This document shows positions 28,969 to 38,132 of a stretch of 64,000 nucleotides of DNA, in pieces. The DNA lies in assembly GCF_947241705.1 (NCBI RefSeq), contig NC_079271.1, positions 558,001 to 622,000 on the forward strand, in the 5' to 3' direction. How positions within the stretch are numbered: the first letter of the stretch is position 1; each line of letters opens with the position of its first letter. The translations under genes and the position numbers were made by a program. The DNA is from Saccharomyces mikatae IFO 1815. Lineage: Eukaryota > Ascomycota > Saccharomycetes > Saccharomycetales > Saccharomycetaceae. The notes beneath the pieces are model-generated. The model was not told the DNA's origin, made no database searches, and worked only from the letters and a program-made list of their open reading frames with translations.

Positions 28969-30336
28969 ATGTCAGAGAAAGCGTCTGAAGAAAGACCTAT
29001 ACGGCTGGCCGTTCTGGGGGGGTCATCTACAGGGAAGACCTCGCTAGTATCCAGACTGACTGTTGATATTGTCCATGAAGTTCACTATCCGACAAGAAAT
29101 CAAACTAATTGGCTTTTTGACTTTGTTCCCTCATCGGTCTTGGCAAGAGCTATATTAGACGAACAAGCGCATGAAAGGCTGTACCTTCGTTCCCCAAGTA
29201 GTCAAACCTTAGAGCCTATTTTTCCATCTCCTGAAATTTCTAAAAACGTATTACTGTCACCATTGGTATTCCAGGCTTCCACAGATAATTTCCAATCAGT
29301 AAGGTTACAAAACAAAAGTCATGCCAGAAGATCCCTATCGTTAGACAAATGTGACTCTTCATTGTATCAAACTCTCCATAATGATGTTCACTATAAAGAT
29401 GTTTCTAAGAACAAAACGAATCGGTTTAATGATGTTAATCACTTCAAGCTCCCTTTAAACTACATTCCACCGACTTATGCACCCATCAAAATTGATATCA
29501 TAGATACACCCGGTTTTAGTCCTGATAATGTAGTGCCCTTTTTAGAAGTTTCTCTTTTTCGAAATCTAGGCAAATCTATTCTGCATGGGTTAGCAGACGA
29601 GCCAAGACAACCCGTATCAACAACTTCATTATTAGTTGCCTCTGGCGCTTCTGAATTAAATGGTAAAATTGACGGCTATATCTTGGTTTATAGTGCGGTT
29701 CCTGAATTAAATCATATTGGAGGCCCTCCGGAATATGAAGATGAAGTGTCGGAAATATATACAGAGACAGTTAGTGATGGTGGATTTGAATTACTTAAGG
29801 TTATTAGAAATTGCATTTTAGATGCCTGGACTGAATTTCGAAATTATGAAAAAAGATGGGAAGAAGGTAAGGAGGATGATATATATTCATTGGTTTACAG
29901 TTTGAGACATCTATGGAGCAAGAATGGCAAAGAAAAGAGTGCTAAATTAGAGCAATTAAGATCTTACAATACCAAATTAAAATCCATTGAATTAGATCCT
30001 TCATCCCCCGATTCACCACCTCCATGCATTATCGTCTGTTCTCACGTTAATCACGAATTAGCCAGCCCAATGTTAATTGAAATGGGAAGACAATTAGCAA
30101 CAACATGGAAGTATGGATTTGTTGGCATAGACAGCATGGATGATTTGAATGTTGACGTGGTCATCAGTCTACTAATCAAGGAAATATCGGAAAAGATGAA
30201 GCTATTAGTTTCTAATTCCAATGGAGGTGGTAGTAGCAATCCAACTTCGATTTACAATTCTCATTTGATAAATGACAAGAAGAGAAACAACCACACCGGT
30301 TTAAATACCAGTATGTTCAAGAAAATTATCAAATAA
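28969..30336 (+). CDS. YPR084W: YPR084W, uncharacterised P-loop GTPase-like protein
   Basis: The S. cerevisiae gene has no assigned function. The protein here has 455 residues. Near its N-terminus VLGGSSTGKTSL (15-26) is a full Walker A / G1 motif (G-x4-GK-T). HYPTRNQTNW just after resembles a Ras-type switch I with its threonine. After an insert of about 110 residues, IKIDIIDTPGFSPDN gives a DTPG G3 motif near 178-181. A beta-strand IIVCSHVNHE near 345 sits where G4 (NKxD) would be but does not match it. These features suggest a divergent small-GTPase fold with large inserts. The sequence shows the motifs, but GTP binding is inference. It is convergent with ASA1. Confidence 0.9.
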   Translation: MSEKASEERPIRLAVLGGSSTGKTSLVSRLTVDIVHEVHYPTRNQTNWLFDFVPSSVLARAILDEQAHERLYLRSPSSQTLEPIFPSPEISKNVLLSPLVFQASTDNFQSVRLQNKSHARRSLSLDKCDSSLYQTLHNDVHYKDVSKNKTNRFNDVNHFKLPLNYIPPTYAPIKIDIIDTPGFSPDNVVPFLEVSLFRNLGKSILHGLADEPRQPVSTTSLLVASGASELNGKIDGYILVYSAVPELNHIGGPPEYEDEVSEIYTETVSDGGFELLKVIRNCILDAWTEFRNYEKRWEEGKEDDIYSLVYSLRHLWSKNGKEKSAKLEQLRSYNTKLKSIELDPSSPDSPPPCIIVCSHVNHELASPMLIEMGRQLATTWKYGFVGIDSMDDLNVDVVISLLIKEISEKMKLLVSNSNGGGSSNPTSIYNSHLINDKKRNNHTGLNTSMFKKIIK

Positions 30337-30490
30337 TTGGTAAAGAGAAAGAAAAATATTGATTTTAATGATCTTATGACCATGATACGTAGCATTTTTA
30401 CACACTACGAGAGAAATATGTACGTACATATAGGCATATATGTATAAGGACTTTGTTTCTTATAAATAATAATAAAATGGAAAAAAAAGA

Positions 30491-31825
30491 CTATATTTTA
30501 TTAAGTTTTATAGTACCGTCATCATACCCGATAAGACACCAGTCACATTCTGCTAATGCTTTAATACGCCTATGTTCTCCTAACTTCAAACCATCTGCTT
30601 GTACATCAAATGATTTTAAAACTGTCATCGCGCCCACTTTGTAGTTATTGAATTTTGAGCTGGATTCTGTATTTGTGCTGCTACCATTTGTTAAATCTCC
30701 CATAGAACTATCATTCACAACTACATTGTTTTTTGACTTCATGAAAGTATGCAGTACTTCCAAAGTATGTATATTTAAAACGACTGTTATACCAGACCAA
30801 CTACTTACGAGTAAGTATTTGTCCGATATTTTATCAATGTGACTGATCTTCTTCAGAGGAAGACGAATTTTTGCTGGTTCACTTATTCTCAAAGTGCTTG
30901 CACACTTAATCAAAAGCGCACTATCTTTGAGATACTTCGGTGCAGGCTGTGAGCTTATTGACAATTTGTGTCTGGCTATGACATCATCTGTCGAACAACT
31001 ATAAAGGGTATTCCCACTAACACACATATTTAGTATCGGGTTTGGATAATGATCATCAGAAACATGGACTACTTCAACTATATCCTTTTGAAGGTCTTCA
31101 TCGAAAATTGTTGTGAATCCAATGATGAATCCATTTTCAAAACCTAAAAAAACGACATGATCTAACTTGACAAATCTCATTATAATACCAAATTTAGAGT
31201 CATTGGGAAGGTCTAGAAAATTTTGTTCTTTCAAGAATTTGGAGAAATTAATATTACTGAATGGTCTTTGTAGCTTGTATTTTGAGCCTTCTGCTATCTG
31301 GTAAATATCAATAGCTTCTGAATCATCAGTATGGCAACAAATTAACCTATAGCATCTACTATCCTTATTTGCTTTCACTTGGGCGTCCATGATAAAATTC
31401 GCAAAATTCAGTGTATTTATTGGCATTTCATAAAATTTACTCCATTTAATATCTTCCTTTTTATCAAACTGATTCTGCTTTCTTACTAAATCTAAAGATT
31501 TTAGGACAGATGTTTCTAACCTATACATTCGTAACATGGAATCTTTACAAAGAATGCAGAGTACGGTAGTAGTAGTTCCCACCCACTCAAACGCTATGAT
31601 GTGCGGGTGGCCTTCGATCTGTAAACATGTAATCGGTCTCTTCGTCACCAAATTCCACATGACAAAATAACCATTGCTATCACCAGATAGCAAAACTGGT
31701 ATGTTTGAAAGTGATGTCAATCTAATAATCTGCAATGCTGTAATGCCTTTCTTATGATTACGTAAGGTAAAATCTGATAAAGTTAGCGATCTTTTGACAC
31801 TTATCTCGTTGCTGAAGCTCCCCAT
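30491..31825 (-). CDS. ASA1: Asa1, ASTRA complex subunit with WD repeats
   Basis: Asa1 is a subunit of the ASTRA complex, which with Tel2-Tti1-Tti2 supports assembly and stability of PIKK kinases such as Tra1 and Tor. The 444-residue protein, about the S. cerevisiae length, consists of degenerate WD40 repeats. Examples are VLLSGDSNGYFVMWNLVTKRP near 45-65 and SWSGITVVLNIHTLEVLHTF near 345-365, and it ends CDWCLIGYDDGTIKLNKI. It is visibly more diverged from S. cerevisiae than neighbouring genes. It is divergent from SUA7 and converges with YPR084W. Confidence 0.95.
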   Translation of the reverse strand: MGSFSNEISVKRSLTLSDFTLRNHKKGITALQIIRLTSLSNIPVLLSGDSNGYFVMWNLVTKRPITCLQIEGHPHIIAFEWVGTTTTVLCILCKDSMLRMYRLETSVLKSLDLVRKQNQFDKKEDIKWSKFYEMPINTLNFANFIMDAQVKANKDSRCYRLICCHTDDSEAIDIYQIAEGSKYKLQRPFSNINFSKFLKEQNFLDLPNDSKFGIIMRFVKLDHVVFLGFENGFIIGFTTIFDEDLQKDIVEVVHVSDDHYPNPILNMCVSGNTLYSCSTDDVIARHKLSISSQPAPKYLKDSALLIKCASTLRISEPAKIRLPLKKISHIDKISDKYLLVSSWSGITVVLNIHTLEVLHTFMKSKNNVVVNDSSMGDLTNGSSTNTESSSKFNNYKVGAMTVLKSFDVQADGLKLGEHRRIKALAECDWCLIGYDDGTIKLNKI

Positions 31826-31985
31826 TTCTTCTAAATTCTATTTTACTCCACCCTTATTTAAATCGCCCATGACATCTATTTAGGCATATGCTCAAATGTA
31901 TAATACAGATCTTGATATCCTATTATTTCTGATTTACTCATTAGCGTTTCGTCTCAGCGTTTGTTTAAAAATCGAAAAATTTCGT

Positions 31986-31993
31986 TATAAATA
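31986..31993 (+). promoter_or_regulatory. TATA box of SUA7
   Basis: TATAAATA lies 105-108 bp before the SUA7 start codons. Yeast transcription usually begins 40-120 bp after TATA, which places the mRNA start downstream of the earlier in-frame ATG at 31896. Confidence 0.5.
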
Positions 31994-32093
31994 CACATAT
32001 CAGAAAAAGAGAATCATCACTCACAAAATATTCAACGCAATAAACACTGGTGTGGACGAGCTAGTGATAGAAAAGGGGAGAAGCAGACACATG

Positions 32094-33131
32094 ATGATGA
32101 CTAGGGAGAGCATAGATAAAAGAGCAGGAAGAAGGGGTCCTAATCTGAATATTGTGCTAACGTGCCCAGAGTGTAAGGTCTACCCACCAAAAATCGTTGA
32201 AAGATTTAGTGAAGGGGATGTCGTATGTGCTCTTTGTGGTTTGGTGCTATCAGATAAATTAGTTGATACTAGATCTGAGTGGAGAACATTTTCTAATGAT
32301 GATCACAATGGTGATGACCCAAGTCGTGTTGGTGAAGCTTCAAATCCTCTTTTAGATGGAAATAACCTATCAACAAGGATCGGTAAGGGTGAAACCACGG
32401 ACATGAGATTTACCAAAGAACTAAATAAGGCACAAGGGAAAAATGTAATGGATAAGAAGGATAACGAAGTACAAGCTGCGTTTGCTAAGATTACTATGCT
32501 GTGCGATGCAGCTGAGTTACCCAAGATAGTGAAAGATTGTGCTAAAGAGGCGTATAAACTTTGCCACGATGAAAGAGCATTGAAAGGAAAGTCGATGGAG
32601 AGTATAATGGCGGCGTCCATACTTATAGGTTGTAGGCGTGCTGAGGTGGCAAGGACATTTAAAGAAATCCAATCATTGATTCATGTCAAGACCAAAGAGT
32701 TTGGGAAAACTTTGAACATAATGAAGAATATACTAAGGGGAAAGAGTGAAGATGGTTTCCTTAAGATTGATACTGATAATATGAGTGGCGCACAGAATCT
32801 TACTTACATACCTAGATTCTGTTCTCATTTGGGTTTACCAATGCAAGTCACCACCTCTGCTGAATATACTGCAAAGAAATGTAAAGAAATCAAAGAAATT
32901 GCAGGTAAATCCCCTATTACTATTGCTGTTGTTTCCATATATCTAAATATTCTGCTTTTTCAGATCCCTATTACCGCGGCCAAAGTTGGTCAAACTCTGC
33001 AAGTTACTGAAGGTACAATTAAATCTGGTTACAAGATACTTTATGAACATAGAGATAAACTTGTAGATCCACAACTTATTGCTAACGGTGTAGTATCTTT
33101 GGATAGCTTACCGGGAGTGGAAAAAAAATAA
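32094..33131 (+). CDS. SUA7: TFIIB, general transcription initiation factor
   Basis: TFIIB bridges TBP at the TATA box to RNA polymerase II and sets the transcription start site. Starting at 32094 ([12 protein letters not shown]) gives 345 residues, and the zinc ribbon cysteines fall at 24, 27, 45 and 48, as in S. cerevisiae. The B-reader region follows ([15 protein letters not shown], about 55-70). Two cyclin folds come next (about 120-210 and 225-320), with the [20 protein letters not shown] helix typical of the first. A third in-frame ATG just before, at 32091, would add one Met. Open frame continues upstream to 31896, but the TATA box at 31986 argues against its use. The gene converges with SRP54. 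Confidence 0.97.
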   Translation: MMTRESIDKRAGRRGPNLNIVLTCPECKVYPPKIVERFSEGDVVCALCGLVLSDKLVDTRSEWRTFSNDDHNGDDPSRVGEASNPLLDGNNLSTRIGKGETTDMRFTKELNKAQGKNVMDKKDNEVQAAFAKITMLCDAAELPKIVKDCAKEAYKLCHDERALKGKSMESIMAASILIGCRRAEVARTFKEIQSLIHVKTKEFGKTLNIMKNILRGKSEDGFLKIDTDNMSGAQNLTYIPRFCSHLGLPMQVTTSAEYTAKKCKEIKEIAGKSPITIAVVSIYLNILLFQIPITAAKVGQTLQVTEGTIKSGYKILYEHRDKLVDPQLIANGVVSLDSLPGVEKK

Positions 33132-33329
33132 TGAGGTAGTGAAACAATAAATCTATAAGACTAGGAAGCATGGGTATTCGTGCCAGAGTGTAAAGTATTG
33201 TTTCATGGCGACAGAACATATATTAACTCACTAGTTTAATACTTAAAAAGTATAAATGAACTCTTTATAATCTAACTAGTTTTTTTTTTTAGTTTTCGAA
33301 TAAGTGGAAGTTAAACAAGTTATCTGAAG

Positions 33330-33365
<36 letters not shown>

Positions 33366-33384
33366 CATAATCAAATGGCGGTGT

Positions 33385-35031
33385 TTAACCCATACCGAAT
33401 TGTTTTGCCATTTGTTGCATCTGTGGATCTTGCATCATTTTCATCATTTCGTTCATATCAGGCATTCCTCCGCCCATTCCACCGCCCATTCCACTACCGC
33501 CAAACATGTTCATCATATTTTGCATTAGACCAGGATTTTGTTTCAGCTTTTGTTGTGCTTGTTGCATCATTTGTGGTGTTACCTTTGGCATACCAGGCAT
33601 ATTAGGCATACCGGGCATACCGGGCATATTAGGCATACCGGGCATACCGGGCATATTAGGCATACCGGGCATCCTAGCACTTCCACCAGGAGCACCTGGT
33701 TGTTGCTGTGTTGCCGTTTGTGCCATTCTCGCCATCATTTGCTGTTGCATCAGTATCATTTCTACTTCAAAAACGGAAGTACCCGAACCCTTAGCTACAC
33801 GAACCATTCTTGTAGGTTCTTCGATAAACATCCTACCGTCAGATTCTAGTTCTTCTCTGGTCATGGAATCCAAAACATATACCATTTTCTTCATCTTTTG
33901 AGATGTTTCTTCCTCTCCTACCTGATTCATCATATTACTCATACCTGGTATCATCTGCGCTATATTTGATAATGGACCCATTTTCATTATTGTTTGCATT
34001 TGCTTCTTGAAATCTAGCAAGGTGAACTTACCCTTTTGGATGTTTTCCATTGTGGCTTTCGCATCCTCCTTATTGGAAACAGTCTGCAATTGTTCAAAGA
34101 GACTTTCTATATCACCGATACCTAGTAGTTTGGATATGAATGATTTGGGTGAGAACTTTTCCAGGTCATGAATATGTTCACCAGTACCAATAAAGATGAT
34201 CGGAGTATTCGTGGCCGCAACGGCCGAAATTGCACCACCACCTCTGGCATGACCGTCCATCTTAGTTAATATAATGGCACCAAAATCAGACGATTCTTTG
34301 AAAGCCTTGGATTGTTGCTCTGCAGCCTGACCGATAGAAGCATCCAAGACCATAATAGTTTGGTTAGGTTTGATGACATTAGATATCTCAATCATTTCTT
34401 GGAACAGTTCTTCTTCTTGATGATGTCTACCAGAAGTATCAACGATAATGATATCAAACTTTTCTTTCTTAAACTTGTTAATACCTTCTTCTGCAACTTT
34501 AGCAGGATCAGTTTCGGTATATGACCCGTAAAATGGAATTCTTGCCCTTATGGCATTTTGTTTCAATTGATCAAACGCACCAGCACGGAAAGTATCCGCA
34601 CATACCAAACCCACCTTGAAACCTCTTTTCGAATAGTACACCGCTAACTTCGTACAGGAGGTAGTTTTACCTGAACCTTGCAGGCCGACAAACATGATGA
34701 TGTTTGTTTTTCTTTTCTTGGGCACAAAGGCCTTCTCTTCACTGCCTTCACAAGTGACCAGTTTACATAACTCATCAAACACCGTTTTCTGAATGAGTTT
34801 TTTAGTTTGTGCGTTTGTCGTTGACTTCTCACTACGGTTTTCACTCAGTAGCTGTGATCTTATATTATTTCGTAACTTAGAAACTAGGGCAATATTAACA
34901 TCAGATTCCAATAAAGCAGTAACGATGCCCTTTAACATCAAATCTACGGATGTAGTAAAATCATCTTGTGTATTAGAAATCGCGCTATTCACAGCAGAAT
35001 TGATTCGCTTCCCCAAATCAGCTAAAACCAT
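33385..35031 (-). CDS. SRP54: SRP54, signal recognition particle GTPase
   Basis: Srp54 binds signal sequences as they leave the ribosome and pairs with the receptor Srp101 through matching GTPase domains. The start at 35031 ([17 protein letters not shown]) gives 548 residues, near the 541 of S. cerevisiae. Upstream in-frame sequence opens only with a TTG. The N domain (1 to about 95) is followed by the G domain, with GLQGSGKTT near 116-124, [12 protein letters not shown] and [12 protein letters not shown]. The Met-rich M domain (from about 325) binds signal peptides and SRP RNA. A Met/Pro/Gly repeat (three perfect nine-residue units, MPGMPNMPG) lies near 465-492, and a Gly/Met-rich end follows. 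Repeat number may account for the length difference. Confidence 0.97.
   Translation of the reverse strand: MVLADLGKRINSAVNSAISNTQDDFTTSVDLMLKGIVTALLESDVNIALVSKLRNNIRSQLLSENRSEKSTTNAQTKKLIQKTVFDELCKLVTCEGSEEKAFVPKKRKTNIIMFVGLQGSGKTTSCTKLAVYYSKRGFKVGLVCADTFRAGAFDQLKQNAIRARIPFYGSYTETDPAKVAEEGINKFKKEKFDIIIVDTSGRHHQEEELFQEMIEISNVIKPNQTIMVLDASIGQAAEQQSKAFKESSDFGAIILTKMDGHARGGGAISAVAATNTPIIFIGTGEHIHDLEKFSPKSFISKLLGIGDIESLFEQLQTVSNKEDAKATMENIQKGKFTLLDFKKQMQTIMKMGPLSNIAQMIPGMSNMMNQVGEEETSQKMKKMVYVLDSMTREELESDGRMFIEEPTRMVRVAKGSGTSVFEVEMILMQQQMMARMAQTATQQQPGAPGGSARMPGMPNMPGMPGMPNMPGMPGMPNMPGMPKVTPQMMQQAQQKLKQNPGLMQNMMNMFGGSGMGGGMGGGMPDMNEMMKMMQDPQMQQMAKQFGMG
33592..33675 (-). repeat. 27-bp coding minisatellite in SRP54
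   Basis: Three tandem units of 27 bp encode MPGMPNMPG in frame, followed by MPK. On the + strand they read as repeats of GGCATACCGGGCATATTAG with almost no differences between units. The low divergence suggests recent expansion or homogenisation by slippage. Confidence 0.85.
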
Positions 35032-35277
35032 CTTTAGTTGGACTTGCTGCTGTGGTTTCTTTTGATTGCCACCCACATCTTTCCTATTCAACCACTTTTC
35101 ACTATCTTTGTTTTACCAGTATTTTTTCACCTTGTTGACGTCTTTGTCGTTAGCGGTGATTTTTCGATACCGTAATGAACGAAAAGGTCATCATAATAAA
35201 ACAGTATGCGAAGTTATTAAAGAATAGGAGGGTCCGTAATTTCTATTGCATAGAGCCCACAAATGGACTTGTGAACA

Positions 35278-37935
35278 ATGGATAGTGTTTGGGATGATGT
35301 TAGAGTCGAAAAGAGCACAGTGGACGAGCCGGCAATTTCATCTAGTGCTCAGGAGAAACTCGCGTTAATAAAATCAACGTTGTTTAAGCTAGATCAAGAG
35401 GATAAATTGGAAAGCAATTCATGGGTACAACTAGTTAAACTTATCAGTGACGAGGATCGTGAAGAAGAGTTTACTACATTCAAGGAGTTATTGAGGAAGA
35501 TCACAGACGTTAATGACAAATCAATCACGGGCGTCGCCTTAATTCATTATATTATTGTGTTTGATCGTGCAAACTACATTGAGTTGCTACATAATAACTT
35601 CTCTGGTGCAAAGCTAGATTTGAATCTTGTTGATAACGTTGTAGGCTACACACCATTGATGTGGAGTTTCAGTCTACAGAGGAGGAACTGTTGCTTAGAA
35701 TTGTTCAACTCATTTGACGAGATAAACTTCAATATGAAAAATAATGCAGGACTAACTGCTTGGGATATGGTTCCTCCGTATTCACCACTCTCGGAATTTT
35801 TGGAGCAAAACAATATGTTTCGATACCGTGATGAAAACCAACATGAAGTATCTCAAATTTCTCAACCCAAGGGCTCTTTTCTAATGACTGATGAAGACTC
35901 TACTACCAAGGAAACTTTTGATAATATCGACTTACAAGTGGCTGGTTTGACTTTGTCGTCTGATGCAAATGAAAATTTGTTTCTGGATTCTCAAGACAAG
36001 AACGTAAATCATTCACAAGGACCAACAGCTTTCACTGATCCAATGTATACGGAGGATTATCACGGAGCCTTTGAGTATGACAAGTTATTGGCGGACCAAT
36101 ATTTGGAATTCTCCGATTTCGATATACCTCAAATTCTAAATCTACTGATATCTTTACCTCAAAAGGAACCTCACATGACAACATATCCCGCTGGCTTGAT
36201 ATATCAATGTATTAGGTATGCTGATCATAAAATAAAATCTAAATCACTGGTAGAATCGTTGATTAACTTATCGTTGACAAAAATTTTGACCAGTGTTTCA
36301 TCCAATGGGGCCGCAGGGTTAATATCAACAGAAGCTTCTTTGCAAGCTGGTGACATTGTATTGCAATCGTATTGGTTAAGTTGCCTCTCGTTTCTCTATT
36401 ATTATCTCTGTAGAGATGAATCATTTTTTAAGAGGCATCCAAGTGTGCTACAAGAACTAATCAACACCATACACTCTATCATCATAGAGCTGACATCTTC
36501 CATACACTGCAGGTTACTTTCTCTGATAGATTCAACTTTACTAGCATACACCACCATTCAGGATGTTAGACAGACCCTGTACAAAAAAGACTGGAATTTC
36601 TTCAAGAAGAGAAAGCAGGCCAAACTTTTATTAAAGGAAAAGAATAGAAAACAACTGAAGGAACAAAAGAAAGAGAGTCATCAAAAATATCAAGATCAAG
36701 AAAATCGGAACGAACATGATCAACGAGATGAAAATAACTCGGATGAAAGAGTTTCCATTAATGATGATAACAAATCTAATACGTCGCTATTTTATGACAA
36801 AGAAATTTTACGGCATTTATATCCTCCATCGTTCGAAGAGCAGATGATACCCTCCCCACTAAAGATTGTTCAAATATTTGGTGCACTATCTTATGTTCTC
36901 AACTTACATCAAACTCACCCGATTTTTCAACAGCAATGCCTTTCTATATCTGTTAATTGGTTTGCTACAACTTTATTTAATAAAATCTTGAAGGATAAAA
37001 AGAAGAGATCGTTGTCAAGGGCACATGCCATCCAGATCAGGTTAAATCTTTCGACCCTAGAATCATGGATACAGAATAATGATTTTTGTGTTCCCAAACC
37101 ACTGCTTATTGATGACTTTATGTGGCAGCGCTTTCCAATGACATTAATCCGGGATGTTGGCGAAATAGACCTATCAGATCCAATTTTGAGAAATGTTGCA
37201 AGCTACAAACCTGTAGGTGAAAACAACAAAGATATGATATACGATATGTCAAACTCATTATTTTACTACCAGCCTTTCCATAAAATCGCTCAGATTCACC
37301 TTGAGCCAGTTTTCCAGCTATTGCAGTGGTTACAAGTCGCTACAACACTCGATAGTGAAGAATCATTAATATCAACAATGAATCTATTACCCAGAATAAC
37401 GCCTGTACAACTACTAAAATCTATGGAGAAATATAGTTACGAATTGAATGAAAATAAATTTAATTCTAAACTAAAGAAATTTTTAATCAATAAAATCAAA
37501 GAAAATAAAATGAATAAATCGAATGCTTATTTGCAAGAACACGAAATTCCATACTTAGTGTTGCCAACGATACCTGAAATGACAGATCTGTATTCAAAAG
37601 GCCCAGATTCGCATTCTTTCCAACCATTTTTACCTGGTAGTATCCAGGACGACGTTTATGAAATTCACGATACAAATTTCAAACAGAGACAAAATGAACC
37701 ACGAATTTCTCAATCCAACTTAAATACTTTAAATTCTTCCGATGATGAAGATAGACAAAAGGATGAAACCCAAAGAAGTACAGAAGATGTAGATGTAAGG
37801 GAAGCGCTGGACTTTGAAAACAGCGCGTTGAATGGTCGTAACGATGATTACTTCCAAGAATTGAATATTCCGTCTTCTACTGCCCAACGCCCCGCATGGT
37901 CAAATAATGATGACATGGAACAGAATCCGTGGTAG
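35278..37935 (+). CDS. YPR089W: YPR089W, protein with ankyrin-like and dilute-type regions
   Basis: Function is poorly known. The 885-residue protein is close to the 888 of S. cerevisiae. The N-terminal part (about 70-175) has ankyrin-like repeats: ITGVALIHYIIVFDRANYIELL, VGYTPLMWSFSLQRRNCCLELF, and AGLTAWDMVPPYSPLSEFL. The central region (about 280-720) is helical and resembles the dilute (DIL) domain of class V myosin tails, with LSFLYYYLCRDESFF and FNKILKDKKKRSLSRAHAIQIRL as recognisable stretches. A highly charged Lys/Glu/Asp stretch lies near 440-500. The C-terminus is acidic and ends MEQNPW. A four-codon upstream frame (ATG GAC TTG TGA, 35263-35274) ends three bases before the start codon. 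Confidence 0.92.
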   Translation: MDSVWDDVRVEKSTVDEPAISSSAQEKLALIKSTLFKLDQEDKLESNSWVQLVKLISDEDREEEFTTFKELLRKITDVNDKSITGVALIHYIIVFDRANYIELLHNNFSGAKLDLNLVDNVVGYTPLMWSFSLQRRNCCLELFNSFDEINFNMKNNAGLTAWDMVPPYSPLSEFLEQNNMFRYRDENQHEVSQISQPKGSFLMTDEDSTTKETFDNIDLQVAGLTLSSDANENLFLDSQDKNVNHSQGPTAFTDPMYTEDYHGAFEYDKLLADQYLEFSDFDIPQILNLLISLPQKEPHMTTYPAGLIYQCIRYADHKIKSKSLVESLINLSLTKILTSVSSNGAAGLISTEASLQAGDIVLQSYWLSCLSFLYYYLCRDESFFKRHPSVLQELINTIHSIIIELTSSIHCRLLSLIDSTLLAYTTIQDVRQTLYKKDWNFFKKRKQAKLLLKEKNRKQLKEQKKESHQKYQDQENRNEHDQRDENNSDERVSINDDNKSNTSLFYDKEILRHLYPPSFEEQMIPSPLKIVQIFGALSYVLNLHQTHPIFQQQCLSISVNWFATTLFNKILKDKKKRSLSRAHAIQIRLNLSTLESWIQNNDFCVPKPLLIDDFMWQRFPMTLIRDVGEIDLSDPILRNVASYKPVGENNKDMIYDMSNSLFYYQPFHKIAQIHLEPVFQLLQWLQVATTLDSEESLISTMNLLPRITPVQLLKSMEKYSYELNENKFNSKLKKFLINKIKENKMNKSNAYLQEHEIPYLVLPTIPEMTDLYSKGPDSHSFQPFLPGSIQDDVYEIHDTNFKQRQNEPRISQSNLNTLNSSDDEDRQKDETQRSTEDVDVREALDFENSALNGRNDDYFQELNIPSSTAQRPAWSNNDDMEQNPW

Positions 37936-38132
37936 TATGTATGCTAGAACAACGATCTTTATGTAAGCTATTTTTAAATTCCAGGGATGTATTATTTTTT
38001 TTTTATTGGATAAAAAAATAGAGACGTATAGAATTAATTAGAAGGAGTGTGTCTTTTTTATCAAAATTTCGTTACATCATTCTACATTTAGCTTGAGGTA
38101 TTACTTATTCTTTCTACTAAAAAATCTTGCAC

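Noticed and set aside
31896-32093. 66-codon in-frame extension before SUA7 with a hydrophobic start
   Set aside because: The TATA box at 31986 lies downstream of the ATG at 31896, and the known TFIIB zinc-ribbon spacing fits the start at 32094. The extension is probably chance open frame in the promoter.
33506-33901. Repeat-rich open frames opposite SRP54 ([10 protein letters not shown]-like)
   Set aside because: They are the reverse reading of the Met/Pro/Gly repeat of SRP54, not separate genes. The array is a coding minisatellite and not a CRISPR.
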